From positions 111,668 through 175,667 of the forward strand of contig CAZFSR010000004.1 of assembly GCA_964521575.1 (NCBI GenBank): a stretch of DNA of 64,000 nucleotides. Direction: 5' to 3'. The stretch is from 79-D21 sp964521575. GTDB lineage: Bacteria; Synergistota; Synergistia; Synergistales; 79-D21. Under the pieces are notes generated by a model. The model was not told the origin of the DNA and ran no database searches. It worked only from the letters and a program-made list of their open reading frames with translations. This document shows, one piece after another, positions 1-9,101 of the stretch; the stretch's first letter is position 1; every line of letters begins with the position of its first letter. A program made the position numbers and the translations under genes.

Positions 1-166
1 CGGTTGTCCCGTCGTAATACAGGAAACCCTTGAAAACGGTGGATCTTGATGCCCGTGCTTTCCTCCAATAAAATCAAGTTGTTCAATGCAAAGCTCTGCA
101 TAAAAACTAGAACAACACCACGGATTCACGGCTTTCGCCTGCAAACCAGGCAAGGGGGGAATTTTT

Positions 167-1273
167 ATGAAAAGACGCCTATTCTCGTTGTTGCTCCTAA
201 TTTTTCTTGCACCCGGCACAGCCTTTGCCACAAACGGGGTCCTGGTCAAGGAAACGAGTTCCCTGGGCTGGAAAATGTTCAGCGACGTCGAAGCGGAGAC
301 CGTCTTGAATAAAGGCCCCATCCTGACTTTCTGCCACAACGTTAAGGTCTTCAAGCCGCTTGGTGCAAACGAGAGGGGGCAGAAAATCGAAGTCGACACG
401 TCCACCCGTCAATACCGCGTGCTGGAAACGCACGTCTTCGTCAAAGAAAGGCCCGAGTTCCACTCTCTGACCCCTTCCCAGCCCGCCAAGGGCACTCCCG
501 TAAAGGACAAGATCGACACAGCCCTCCAATACAACCTGGAAGACACCGGGCAGGAACCGGTTCCCCCGACCCCCACGGCTGTAAGCTCGACTGGGGCATC
601 ACAGCCAACGCCGAATCAAGGTGCTACGGGGGCGGCGGCCAAGCTGTTCACGACGACCATCCTCGGAACAACCGTGCAGCAAGTCCAGGACGTGATCATC
701 GAGGTCATGACAAGGGAGAATTACACGCTCGAGGAAGTCGACGACAACAAGGTCATCATGGGGAAACAGGGGCCTTCCGTCCTTTTCATGCCGGGGCCGT
801 ACAGCAGGGTCAGGTTCAATATCCTGCCCAGGGACGGCAATATCAGGCTGATGGTCAACCAGGTCGACAGCCAGGGACCGCAGAGCATGCAGCAAACGGT
901 AGCCCACCTGGTTCCGCTGATTAGGGAAATACGGAATCGGCTCGACGGAACCCCGAAAGAACAAATCACGAACGAAACCGCCACAACCACAAGCGGACCG
1001 GTAGCCCCAGCCGGGAAAAGCCTTGGGATCAGGCTAGGGGAGAAAAACGGCGAGGGATTCATCGTCATCGAAAGGGTGGAACCGGGCAGCAAGGCTGCAG
1101 AAGCCGGCCTAAACAAACTCGACATCCTCCTGGAGGTCAACGGCCGTTCCACGAAAGAGTTCGATGTGAAGGGACTTCAGGCCTACCTCGAGGAAAAATG
1201 GGGGCAGCGGGCGTCCATTCTCTTGATTTATTCGAGGGAAGGAAAAACGGAGATCGCCACCATCAAGGAATGA
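167..1273 (+). CDS. Secreted protein with C-terminal PDZ domain
   Basis: The 368-residue product starts with a clear signal peptide (basic MKRR, hydrophobic core, cleavage near AFA at residue 21), so it acts outside the cytoplasm. A proline- and threonine-rich linker lies around residues 125-150. The last 85 residues look like a PDZ domain, with the GFIVIERVEPGSKAAEAGL pattern followed by DILLEVNGR. There is no protease domain, so it is probably a binding or adaptor protein rather than a HtrA or S41 enzyme. Residues 155-260 form a separate folded region that I do not recognise. The ATG follows an AGGGGGGA ribosome site. The gene converges with the DMT exporter, leaving only nine bases between them. 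PDZ is family knowledge; the role is unknown. Confidence 0.8.
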   Translation: MKRRLFSLLLLIFLAPGTAFATNGVLVKETSSLGWKMFSDVEAETVLNKGPILTFCHNVKVFKPLGANERGQKIEVDTSTRQYRVLETHVFVKERPEFHSLTPSQPAKGTPVKDKIDTALQYNLEDTGQEPVPPTPTAVSSTGASQPTPNQGATGAAAKLFTTTILGTTVQQVQDVIIEVMTRENYTLEEVDDNKVIMGKQGPSVLFMPGPYSRVRFNILPRDGNIRLMVNQVDSQGPQSMQQTVAHLVPLIREIRNRLDGTPKEQITNETATTTSGPVAPAGKSLGIRLGEKNGEGFIVIERVEPGSKAAEAGLNKLDILLEVNGRSTKEFDVKGLQAYLEEKWGQRASILLIYSREGKTEIATIKE

Positions 1274-1282
1274 CGCGAGGCC

Positions 1283-2203
1283 TTATGCGCCGGAAAGATC
1301 GGGGCTGGTGCTCCGCCGGGTTGCGACGGAGCACGCGACCGCGAAAAGGATCACGGCACACCCTGCTATTTCGTTCGTCGTGGGGATCTGGCGAACAAGC
1401 AGCGGGGTCATCATGAGGGCGAAAACGATTTCCAGCGTGCAGATAAGGGTTACCAGGGACGCAGGGATAAGCCTCAGGGCAGAGAAGAGAAGCCCGTAAC
1501 CGAGGAGTCCGGACAACAAGGCCGGATACTGTATCAGGGCAAAACCGCGCGGGGTCAGGGCCGCAAGGTCCGGCCAGCCTGTCAGCAGGCTTCTGGCGCT
1601 GATGAGAACGAAGCCCCCGAGCAGGTGGGAAAAGAAAAGCTGCAGGAGCGGATCGGGAAGCGCCGTTTTCGAAACTCTCCGCGAAAGCAGCGCCTGTCCT
1701 GACGCCCCCACCACAGAGAGGCACCCCCAGGCCAGCCCGACCGGGGAAACAGAAAAGTCGGTTTTGCTTCCCATCACGAAACCGACGTAAAGGCCCAACA
1801 ATACGAGGAAACCCGACAGGACCTGTATAGAAGTCGGCCTTTCTTTCGTGAAGAACGAACTTCCGGCCATGGTCACGATCGGGGAGGTGTAGCCGAGCAT
1901 CAGGACCTGCGGTACGGATAGATAGACACAGGCCATCATGAACCCGGTGGCATTGAAGATGATCGTCAATATTCCAAGGATCCCGTACACGCCCAGCATC
2001 CCTTTCGACACGCGAAAGGCGGAAATGCCGCGCCTCGCCAGCAGCCAGCAGGCAACCACAAGCGAGATGGCGACGGCCCTGTAGGCGACAACCGTGATTT
2101 GGCTCAATCCCGTCGAAGAGATCATTTTAGCGATCGCTCCCGTGGGACCCCAAATGAAAGCGGTGCTCAAGGCCATCAGGGTTCCGCGCCAATAATCCCC
2201 CAT
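1283..2203 (-). CDS. EamA/DMT-family transporter (drug/metabolite exporter)
   Basis: The product of 306 residues has about ten hydrophobic helices in two halves, the usual length and layout of the EamA (RhaT/DMT) superfamily. The first helix has the typical TAFIWGPTGAIAKM motif. These are inner-membrane carriers that mostly export small metabolites or amino acids; the substrate cannot be read from sequence. An open frame extends 75 codons further upstream, but the ATG at 2203 follows AGGAGG at ideal spacing and starts directly before helix one, so I chose it. Two related palindromes upstream (2319-2338 and 2453-2466) could be regulatory. A second DMT exporter lies at 4296-5207, but the two are clearly diverged. 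Confidence 0.85.
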   Translation of the reverse strand: MGDYWRGTLMALSTAFIWGPTGAIAKMISSTGLSQITVVAYRAVAISLVVACWLLARRGISAFRVSKGMLGVYGILGILTIIFNATGFMMACVYLSVPQVLMLGYTSPIVTMAGSSFFTKERPTSIQVLSGFLVLLGLYVGFVMGSKTDFSVSPVGLAWGCLSVVGASGQALLSRRVSKTALPDPLLQLFFSHLLGGFVLISARSLLTGWPDLAALTPRGFALIQYPALLSGLLGYGLLFSALRLIPASLVTLICTLEIVFALMMTPLLVRQIPTTNEIAGCAVILFAVACSVATRRSTSPDLSGA

Positions 2204-2508
2204 CAGGCAAAACCTCCTCGCCCGAAATTCGCTCTGGCTCATCAACAGGAGCGGGAAATCGGCTTCTTCTTTTTCCCGTTTCGGGGCATCTGTCCCTAGC
2301 TTAAACCAAAATGTGCGAAGGATATCGTACGTTATCCTCCCTACAGCCAGCCCTCCGCTCCCCATCCTCCAGCTTGCAATCCAAATCGGCCGTCCTGCCC
2401 AAAATTGGGGAACCGAATCCAGATCCAATGGATGCGCCTAAAAGCTCGAGCCATATAACGTTATATTGGCATTGAATCCAGGAAGCTCATCGTCACCCAG
2501 GCCGGCTT
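2204..2508. promoter_or_regulatory. Intergenic region with two related palindromes
   Basis: This 305-base gap lies upstream of the DMT exporter and downstream of the radical SAM gene, both on the minus strand. It contains a perfect 14-base palindrome, ATATAACGTTATAT, at 2453-2466. A 20-base near-perfect palindrome at 2319-2338 has arms AGGATATCGT and ACGTTATCCT, matching at nine of ten positions. Both contain an ATAACGT-like half site. Two similar inverted repeats in one regulatory region suggest operator sites for a dimeric repressor acting on the exporter. No regulator gene is adjacent, so this is inference. Confidence 0.4.
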
Positions 2509-3939
2509 TTAGCGGGAAATTCTCCTTCCGATTCGGTCATGGGTCTCCTTCTTTTCCTCACTCTCCAGGCTTTTCAGGTACTTTTCCCGCCCGGCGGACT
2601 CCCAGAGCGGATCGAAGGCGGCCTTGACCCCCGAAGCATACCCGTCGATCTCCTCCGAAAGCTCTTCGAGGATCGCCTCGGCCCCCGGGTGCGTGGGCCG
2701 GGCATGGTGTGAAGCCACGAGTTCCCGCAGCACGTGGGGGTGGTCGATGATCATGCACGGGCGGAGCAGGTTGTCGTCGTCATAGGGCTGAGCGCCCCGG
2801 ATCGCCTTGAAGAAGGGGCTTTCGATCACTTCCGCCAGTGATTTTCCATGGATGTTGTCCACTGCGAAATGGGCAAACACGCAAGGCTCGACATCCCCGT
2901 TTGAAATGATGTGCAAGAACCGTTCTCCCCCGGCCATGCAGCCGTCGACGTACGGTCCGTCATTCCAGAAATCGCCCAGGAATATCGGCTTTTCGCGACG
3001 CCATTGCTCGACTTTTTCGTGCAGCTGTACCCGCTGCAATGGGGTTGCCATCATCGAAGGATCGGGGGAAAGGCCCGTCGGGATGTACTGGAAAAACCAC
3101 CCGACGAGGCATCCCTTTTCCAGCATCCGGGCCATGAACCCGTCCGACGTCAAATCCCCGGAGTTTTCTCTCGTGTAAGTCGCACTGAAACCAAACAGGA
3201 GCCCCGCTTCCCGCAACCTGTCGAAAACCTCCATGATCTTCTTGTACATTCCGGGCCCCCGGCGCCAATCTGTCGCGATTTCCTCCCCTTCGATGGAGAC
3301 CATCGGAGCGACATTCCCCATTCGGACCAGCCTTTGGACCACCCGGTCATCAAGCAGGGTCCCGTTCGTGTAAACCTGGAAAAAGCAGTCGTCATGCCTT
3401 TCCCATAAATCGAGCAAATCATCCCTCACGAAGCATTCGCCGCCGGTGAAGGTGAAAAAAAACATCCCGAGATCTTTGGCTTCGCTAATGATCCGGTCAA
3501 GTTCCTGAAAGGAAAGTTCTTCCCCCTTCCCGTATTCGGCTGCGTAGCACCCCCTGCAATGCAGGTTGCATCTCATCGTCGGGCTGATAACGAGGAAATT
3601 CGGGATGTGGATTTTCCTTGACTTCTCCTCCCTATCCCGTATTCCCCGCCCGAGGACGATGAAATTGACCAGGAAGTTGGCGATCAGCTTTTCCCGGACA
3701 TTCGGGTGCAACTGCTCAAATGCCCTTTTGAAAACCCCGATGAAGGGGTGACCTTCCTTCGCCATCCGGCTCATTTTTTCCATGCCGTCACGATGGTATC
3801 TCGCGGGGGCGATCACGGAAATCAGCTTGAAAAGATCGGCAAGGTCCTCCTTGTCCCCTTTTTCAACCTTGCGTGCAATTTCCTCAAGAACCCGCGTCGA
3901 GACGGTCCCTTTTACCCTATCCAACAAAGTCAGTCCCAT
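2509..3939 (-). CDS. Radical SAM/SPASM-type protein
   Basis: The radical SAM signature is plain: PTMRCNLHCRGCY gives the CX3CX2C cluster near residue 118, and FTFTGGE follows. The C-terminal part has further cysteines (GCMAGGERF, DVEPCVF, RPCMI), consistent with a SPASM-like auxiliary cluster domain. An N-terminal stretch of about 100 residues of helical character precedes the core. Radical SAM/SPASM enzymes usually modify peptides or act as anaerobic maturases. I see no precursor peptide gene next to it, so the substrate is open. I favour the ATG at 3939, which follows AAGGGGGCG; a TTG 45 bases upstream at 3984 is also open. The product is 476 residues. Confidence 0.85.
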   Translation of the reverse strand: MGLTLLDRVKGTVSTRVLEEIARKVEKGDKEDLADLFKLISVIAPARYHRDGMEKMSRMAKEGHPFIGVFKRAFEQLHPNVREKLIANFLVNFIVLGRGIRDREEKSRKIHIPNFLVISPTMRCNLHCRGCYAAEYGKGEELSFQELDRIISEAKDLGMFFFTFTGGECFVRDDLLDLWERHDDCFFQVYTNGTLLDDRVVQRLVRMGNVAPMVSIEGEEIATDWRRGPGMYKKIMEVFDRLREAGLLFGFSATYTRENSGDLTSDGFMARMLEKGCLVGWFFQYIPTGLSPDPSMMATPLQRVQLHEKVEQWRREKPIFLGDFWNDGPYVDGCMAGGERFLHIISNGDVEPCVFAHFAVDNIHGKSLAEVIESPFFKAIRGAQPYDDDNLLRPCMIIDHPHVLRELVASHHARPTHPGAEAILEELSEEIDGYASGVKAAFDPLWESAGREKYLKSLESEEKKETHDRIGRRISR

Positions 3940-4295
3940 TTCAAACGCCCCCTTCGGTGTCGATTTCTCCTCGTTGGTTCGCAATTGTAGGATAAAAGAC
4001 TATTGGGTCGCATGATTGGGTTAATTCCCCATGCTCGTTTACATTTTACCCCTTCCAACGGCCCGTCCCCCATCGACGGATAGTTTTTCCCGCACCGATG
4101 GAGGAGCGGACAGAGCAAGGTTTCTTAATTCCTTGAGGGATAAAAGGAGACAAAGCATCAAGCGGCCAGGAAGAACCGCGGGCAAAACCATGGGGGCGGA
4201 GCGGGGAAACAGGCCCAATCCGCTGCGGTTCCGTGCCCGGCTTGAAGAAAACCTCCGAGAGGTGGCTGTGGCACGGACGATAGGGATGCGAGCCC
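3940..4295. other. Gap without a convincing gene
   Basis: The 356 bases between the radical SAM start and the end of the second DMT gene hold only short open frames of arginine-rich, low-plausibility composition. A minus-strand promoter for the radical SAM gene should lie near its left end, where the sequence becomes AT-richer (about 4000-4060), but no clean -35/-10 pair is visible. I looked for cobalamin or TPP riboswitch hallmarks and did not find them. Confidence 0.5.
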
Positions 4296-5207
4296 TCAGC
4301 TCGAGACGCTGCCGGGATTTGAAAGTTCTGCCTGCCTTTTCCTGATTGCCGGGATTGTTTCGACAAGGATAACCCCCAGCAGGATCAGGGCAGACGCGAT
4401 GAAAATCCGAGGCGTCATCGGTTCATCCAGGAAAATGATCCCGAGGATGCTTCCGAACAGGCTCGATGTGGAAAGCAGGATGGCGGCATGCGTCGCAGTC
4501 GTGTATTTCTGGGCGACCGTCTGGAGAACGAGCGTCAGGGCAAAGGCCACCGTGCCGGAATAAACCAGCGCGATCCATCCCGCTTTGCCGATATGCAGGG
4601 GGAAAGGTTCGAAGATGGCCGATACCGCAACAGCCAGCAGCATCCCTCCGAACGATTGCCAACAGGACAATCCGTAAGGGTCCACGCCGGCGACGTACTT
4701 CTGCACCAGGAGGATATACGCCGTTACGGACATCATGGCGGCAAACCCCCAAACGTCACCGATATTGACGGAGAAATCGCTGCCCAGCATCAGGCCCGCC
4801 ATGCCCGCGGTGCAAAAGAGGACGGAGACGAGCACGTGCCAACCTGGGAATTGACGGGTGAAGGCCCACACCAGAAGCGGGACGAACACAACTGACATCG
4901 AGATGATGAACGACACGTTGCCCGCCGTGGTGGAAAGCAAGGCTACATTCGAAGTGAGATAGGCGAGGATGAAAACCATTCCCGCGAGGCTTCCGGCTAC
5001 CTTGTCGCGACGTTTCATCGCGAGTGCACGCTTACCGAAGAAGAGCGAAACAGTGATCCAGGCGATGAAAAACCGGATCCCGCAGAACCAGAGAGGAGGA
5101 ATGTCGTTCAGCGCGTCACGGATGACCACGTTGGTCGCGCCCCAGAGAAAGGCCACGAGCAGGATCGAAAGGTCGCCCAGCAGCATGTAGAGCCGATTCT
5201 TCTCCAA
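4296..5207 (-). CDS. EamA/DMT-family transporter
   Basis: The 303-residue product has ten predicted membrane helices, with the EamA-type opening AFLWGATNVVIRDAL and a C-terminal half that ends in the typical LDEPMTPRIFIASALILLGV sequence. It is an inner-membrane carrier, probably an exporter, with unknown substrate. The first codon is a TTG at 5207 with GGAGGAG placed six bases upstream; the next ATG, seven codons later, has no comparable ribosome site. The gene lies just downstream of panE on the same strand with a gap of about 117 bases, so the two could share a transcript. Confidence 0.88.
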   Translation of the reverse strand: MEKNRLYMLLGDLSILLVAFLWGATNVVIRDALNDIPPLWFCGIRFFIAWITVSLFFGKRALAMKRRDKVAGSLAGMVFILAYLTSNVALLSTTAGNVSFIISMSVVFVPLLVWAFTRQFPGWHVLVSVLFCTAGMAGLMLGSDFSVNIGDVWGFAAMMSVTAYILLVQKYVAGVDPYGLSCWQSFGGMLLAVAVSAIFEPFPLHIGKAGWIALVYSGTVAFALTLVLQTVAQKYTTATHAAILLSTSSLFGSILGIIFLDEPMTPRIFIASALILLGVILVETIPAIRKRQAELSNPGSVSS

Positions 5208-5324
5208 GAAAAACTCCTCCCACCCCGGAAGGTTCTATTTTACCGCAATCGTATGTTCGCGCTCTCCTTCAAGACCTTGTCGCGGGCCGACCGGTGTGGT
5301 CCGGATTCCGAACCCGCAGTCTCG

Positions 5325-6269
5325 TCAAAACTGGGTGCCGTAATTGTCTTCGATGATTTTCACGAACCTCGTGATGGTGTCGTTAACCGGGGTGGAAATA
5401 CCGAGTTCCAGTCCGTATTTCACGATGGCCCCGTTCAGGAAGTCGATCTCCGTCTTTCTCCTGTTCATCATGTCCTGGGCCATCGAGGGATAATGCTCGC
5501 TTCGGGTTCGGGTTCCCATTTCCATATAGCGCATGGCCTCATCGACATCGATGATGATCCCCTTCGCGGCGGCAACCGCGGCGCATTCCCCTGCGATATC
5601 CGCGGCAAGCCGTTTTCCCTCGGGGTGACTGAAATATTCCCGGCCCCTGAGGCGCAGCACACCGCAGGGAGCGTTCAGGCAAGTGTTGATCACCGCCTTC
5701 CTCCAGATCTCCTTCTCCACATCCGGCTTGTATTCCGTTGTCAACCCCCCGTCCGAGAGGTGCCTGGCCATTGTTTCAGCGGCAACCACCGCAGGACCTT
5801 CCTTCACGAGGCTGCCCACGTAGAGGTCTGTTTCCCGGTACTTGTCCCCCGAAACCTCCCCGGGCCCAACCATGCGACCGGCAAGATGGATCACTCCTTG
5901 CAGAATCATGTCACTCGGGAACAGCCTCTCAAGAATCTCGACATTGCCTAGCCCGTTTTGCAGGGTGCAGATAAAAGTGTTTTTCCCGAACAGTCTCCGC
6001 GCCCCCTCGATCGCAGTTTCCGACATGAAGCCTTTTACGAGCAGGACGACCACGTCGACTTCCCCGGCTTCGGCCGGGTTCGAGCAGGTTTGCATCCTCA
6101 CGGTTTCGGTTATCGAGCCGAAGGTAAGACTGAGCCCTTTCGCGGCAATCCGGTCCATATGTTCCCGGTATGGATCAACAAGAAGGACTTCCTGGCCTCC
6201 TTTGGACAGGGTCGCCCCTATGATGCTTCCCATCGCTCCAGCGCCAAGCACCGCGTATTTCACCGTCAT
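5325..6269 (-). CDS. panE: 2-dehydropantoate 2-reductase family protein (ApbA/PanE)
   Basis: The product of 314 residues has the normal family length. It opens with a Rossmann nucleotide-binding motif, AVLGAGAMGSIIG. The catalytic lysine region KAVINTCLNAPCGV lies near residue 190. Near the C-terminus, SMAQDMMNRRKTEIDFLNG is the conserved substrate-binding stretch. The family reduces ketopantoate to pantoate with NADPH in coenzyme A synthesis, but many bacteria carry paralogues acting on other 2-oxo acids. No other pantothenate gene is nearby, so the exact substrate is inferred. It is divergent from the OsmC gene. A TTGACG and a TAGAAT lie between them for the plus-strand gene, with an unusually long 20-base spacing. 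Confidence 0.85.
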   Translation of the reverse strand: MTVKYAVLGAGAMGSIIGATLSKGGQEVLLVDPYREHMDRIAAKGLSLTFGSITETVRMQTCSNPAEAGEVDVVVLLVKGFMSETAIEGARRLFGKNTFICTLQNGLGNVEILERLFPSDMILQGVIHLAGRMVGPGEVSGDKYRETDLYVGSLVKEGPAVVAAETMARHLSDGGLTTEYKPDVEKEIWRKAVINTCLNAPCGVLRLRGREYFSHPEGKRLAADIAGECAAVAAAKGIIIDVDEAMRYMEMGTRTRSEHYPSMAQDMMNRRKTEIDFLNGAIVKYGLELGISTPVNDTITRFVKIIEDNYGTQF

Positions 6270-6427
6270 TCCTCCTCGAAAAGGGATGCTCCTTCCCCGG
6301 CAATCGGTTTTTCCGGTAACAATATACCCCCGTGGTCATCGAATCCGCTTGACGAAGAAAAATTCATCGTGTGGTAGAATCAGGTCATGTGATTGTTTTC
6401 ACTATAAAAAGAAAGGATGGATTCCTT

Positions 6428-6898
6428 ATGCCCGCTGAAGAAAAACCGATCCTCTTTCCTGTCCACGTCTCCTTGAATGAAGGCCCCGGAAGAGTCGTCG
6501 AGGGCAAGGCCCGCGGACACTCGCTCGCTGTTGATCTTCTCTCTTCCTGGGGTGGAGGCGATTCGCACGCCTGCCCGCTCGAAACCCTTGCCTTCGCCCT
6601 CGGGGCCTGCTTCGTCGCAACTGCAAGGACTTGGGCGATACGGGAAAAACTGCCTATCGACTCCATTTCCGCCGACGTGCAGGGAACCGTGGACCTCACC
6701 AGGGGGATGGGCAAGGAAGGGAAAAACCGCTTAGGTTTTCCGTCTCTCAAGATTTCGGTCAAAATGGACTCTTCCCTGTCCGAAGAAACCCAGCGAGAGT
6801 TCCTCGATAAAGTCGCCTCCCTTTGTCCGGTTTGCGACACAATCGAAGGGGCGACACCGCTCCAAATCGAATTGGCACCCCAGAACCGGCAGGGGTGA
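6428..6898 (+). CDS. OsmC/Ohr family protein
   Basis: The 156-residue product has the OsmC fold signature. The first redox cysteine is in ALGACFVATART and the second region is SLCPVCDTIEG near residue 140. The family includes peroxiredoxin-like thiol peroxidases that detoxify organic hydroperoxides, plus many uncharacterised members such as YhfA types. Here the second motif carries two cysteines (CPVC), which fits the YhfA-like group that often handles sulfur metabolism. The ATG at 6428 follows GAAAGGATGG; a longer open frame upstream has no ribosome site. The next gene starts six bases after the stop and is probably cotranscribed. Confidence 0.82.
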   Translation: MPAEEKPILFPVHVSLNEGPGRVVEGKARGHSLAVDLLSSWGGGDSHACPLETLAFALGACFVATARTWAIREKLPIDSISADVQGTVDLTRGMGKEGKNRLGFPSLKISVKMDSSLSEETQREFLDKVASLCPVCDTIEGATPLQIELAPQNRQG

Positions 6899-6903
6899 CT
6901 CTC

Positions 6904-7392
6904 ATGAGCGGGATTTCCGCAACTTGCGGACTTCTGTGCAGCGCCTGCTCGGTTTTTATTGCCACGAACGAGGACCCTGAAAGGTTAAAGAGGATTTCCT
7001 TAAAGTTCGGGATCCCGGAGGAAGAAGTTCGCTGCTTCGGTTGCCGGTCGGACAAAAGGTTCGGTCCCTGCGGGGGTTGCCTTTTTTCGGCCTGCGCAAA
7101 AGAGAAAGGGATTGCCTTTTGCAGCGATTGCAACGATTTCCCCTGCCAGGCTCTCTCGGATTTCCAGGCGGCCCTTCCCCATCGGCTCGACCTTTGGGAA
7201 GACCTCGAAAAAGCCAGGCAACTTGAACCACTCGAATGGATCTCAAACGTCGGGAAAAAGTACACCTGTCCCGGTTGCGGAACGATCAACTCGGCTTACG
7301 ACCTTTCCTGCCGCAAATGCGGGCGAACTCCCAGTTGCGAGTTTGTCGAGCGTCACATGGAAGCACTGAAAAAACATATGGGACTGAAATGA
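6904..7392 (+). CDS. DUF3795-type cysteine-rich protein with zinc ribbon
   Basis: The product of 162 residues begins with CGLLCSACSVFIAT, the hallmark of DUF3795 proteins, followed by CFGCRSD, CGGCLFSAC and CSDCNDFPC clusters. The C-terminal part is a separate zinc ribbon with CPGC and CRKCG. About 14 cysteines suggest binding of zinc or an iron-sulfur cluster. DUF3795 proteins are common in anaerobes and have no established function. The ATG lies six bases after the OsmC stop, so the two genes form a small operon, ending near the hairpin at 7394. Confidence 0.8.
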   Translation: MSGISATCGLLCSACSVFIATNEDPERLKRISLKFGIPEEEVRCFGCRSDKRFGPCGGCLFSACAKEKGIAFCSDCNDFPCQALSDFQAALPHRLDLWEDLEKARQLEPLEWISNVGKKYTCPGCGTINSAYDLSCRKCGRTPSCEFVERHMEALKKHMGLK

Positions 7393-7393
7393 A

Positions 7394-7423
7394 GAGCAGC
7401 CCCCATCACACAAGGGGCAGCTC
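7394..7423. terminator. Hairpin between convergent genes
   Basis: An inverted repeat GAGCAGCCCC / GGGGCAGCTC with a ten-base loop follows directly after the DUF3795 stop. Both arms contain one A opposite A mismatch. It lacks a clear T-run on either strand, so it may be a weak or bidirectional terminator between this operon and the convergent peptidase gene. Confidence 0.45.
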
Positions 7424-7508
7424 AAAGCAGCCAGAGATGCCTTTCGTGCCGAACACGTGATCAATATTGACCAGTTTTAATCGGCCAGGCCGATCCGAAA
7501 AGCCTCGT

Positions 7509-8843
7509 TTAGGGATGAGTCTTAATTATTATTCGTTGCGGGTTCACCTGGAACATCCTTTGCGGTGCCATCTGGAGCTTTTCCTCCAGGGGGAAATAAA
7601 ACCTCTTCGTCGCCGGCTGGGCACTGGTTTTCGAGTCAAAGCCAATCCAAAAATCCTCTTGCCTGTTGTACGTCTGAAACTTTGTCACGGGATTCCCGTG
7701 CTGATCCTTGCTGCGTCGGGCCAGGGTCAATTCCAGGACGCGGATAAACCCGGATCCGGTGTTCGTAATTTCGACATACCAACGCTTGTTGGGTTGCACC
7801 GCTCGCAAGGTCGGCACCGGAACATCGATTTTCAGGTAGCGGCTGTCATCGACACAAAGGAACTGATTGGGGGCATTCCATACCGGGACATCCCCGACAT
7901 CCTCCATCCCGACCCTGACAATCATTTTCCTCCGGCCGTCCTGCATCCCGTCGATCCAGATCCTCATCGTCATGGGTTCAGGGGTTGAATCGTAGAGAAC
8001 CACCCTCCGAAAAGCCACAAAATTGGCATTCACTTTTTCGTACGGGATTTCAAAATATCCATCCCCGTTCCAGGTATCCCCCCAACTGTTCAGGCACCTG
8101 AAACTCTTTCTGTCGTCACTGTAGCCGACAACAGCGACACTGTGCCATTCCGCTGGGGCTTCTCCCTGTATGGCAACGAGGGGCCCCGAAGCCAGGATGG
8201 GGCCATCCGTTTCAAGGCAGTACTTCATGTCCTCCACGTCAGGGACCTGGGGCAGGCCGACCCATACCCTGTGGTTGGCAGCCAGGGCATCGATTCTTGG
8301 CGTGGGCTGCGGCAAATCGCTCCAATCCCAGGTATACTGGGGAATCCCATTGGGGTCATACCCGCTGAAGTGGCATTGTGCCTTGTCATAGTTCGTCGGA
8401 AGATCACTTTCTGAACACAACCCGTATTTTTGAACCAGCGAATACCCGTCGATGCCGGCCATTTCCTGGCGACGGTGAAAATACCAAAAGGAGAGGTCCG
8501 GAGCATAGGGATGCTTCCGTTCATTCAGGATATCGATCACATGAATGAGGGAGCGGCCGATGCAACCGCCCCAGCCATCCTGGTTTCCCGTCAACGTAAC
8601 GAGAGAGGAATAATCCACGCTCGGCCCCAAGGTGTAGATTGGCGGCCGGATCATCGGCGTTGCCTTTTCCCCGTCCTCCTTAATCCATTCTGTATCCATT
8701 TTTTTCAGGGCGACAGGAGAAACCGGGGGCAAAGTCACTGCCGGGGTCGACGCAAAGAGTTCCGCAGGAAAGACGGCCCCCCAAATAAGAATCGCCGCTA
8801 AAAGAGCGCGGGAGCGATACCGCGCGCATATTTTCGTCTTCAT
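7509..8843 (-). CDS. Secreted papain-like (C1-type) cysteine peptidase
   Basis: The 444-residue product has a signal peptide (residues 1-32) and a papain-type triad in order: cysteine in NQDGWGGCIGRSL near residue 94, histidine in EWHSVAVVGYSDD near 235, and asparagine in CLNSWGDTWNGDGYFEIP near 252. The GYSDD and NSWG context is typical of bacterial C1 peptidases. The last 150 residues are beta-rich and may be a binding module. The usual QGxCGSCWAFS around the cysteine is altered (no tryptophan after it), so activity should not be assumed. The chosen ATG at 8843 follows GGAGGT; an ATG seven codons earlier is less well placed. Confidence 0.78.
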   Translation of the reverse strand: MKTKICARYRSRALLAAILIWGAVFPAELFASTPAVTLPPVSPVALKKMDTEWIKEDGEKATPMIRPPIYTLGPSVDYSSLVTLTGNQDGWGGCIGRSLIHVIDILNERKHPYAPDLSFWYFHRRQEMAGIDGYSLVQKYGLCSESDLPTNYDKAQCHFSGYDPNGIPQYTWDWSDLPQPTPRIDALAANHRVWVGLPQVPDVEDMKYCLETDGPILASGPLVAIQGEAPAEWHSVAVVGYSDDRKSFRCLNSWGDTWNGDGYFEIPYEKVNANFVAFRRVVLYDSTPEPMTMRIWIDGMQDGRRKMIVRVGMEDVGDVPVWNAPNQFLCVDDSRYLKIDVPVPTLRAVQPNKRWYVEITNTGSGFIRVLELTLARRSKDQHGNPVTKFQTYNRQEDFWIGFDSKTSAQPATKRFYFPLEEKLQMAPQRMFQVNPQRIIIKTHP

Positions 8844-8984
8844 CTTGACACCTCCGTTCTTCAAAGAGCACGCGAATCGTTCGTTCCTTCTGGCGACCGA
8901 GAAAAACGGGACTGACGAAAATGCCGCAGGCAGTCGCTTATATTATTAATTATAACTCTATTGCTTTACTATTATAGTGGGTGA

Positions 8985-9006
8985 GGCAGCGGATCTCCAT
9001 CCGCTG
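8985..9006 (+). promoter_or_regulatory. Perfect hairpin in leader of the flavin reductase gene
   Basis: An eight-base perfect inverted repeat, GCAGCGGA with TCCGCTGC around a six-base loop, lies about 95 bases upstream of the flavin reductase start. It sits just after an AT-rich stretch that could hold the promoters of this divergent intergenic region. It has no T-run, so it is more likely a leader structure than a terminator. I could not match it to a known riboswitch. Confidence 0.35.
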
Positions 9007-9101
9007 CGTTTGGCTTGGCTTGAAGGCAAGAAACCGCTCCCTGGGGGAAGGGGCTAGAATGTTCTCCAGATATTCCAGCCCCATAAAGGAGGCATGCCGG
9101 A

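Noticed and set aside
3985..4295. Possible cobalamin or TPP riboswitch upstream of the radical SAM gene
   Set aside because: Some G-rich words looked suggestive, but the conserved cores of these riboswitches are absent.
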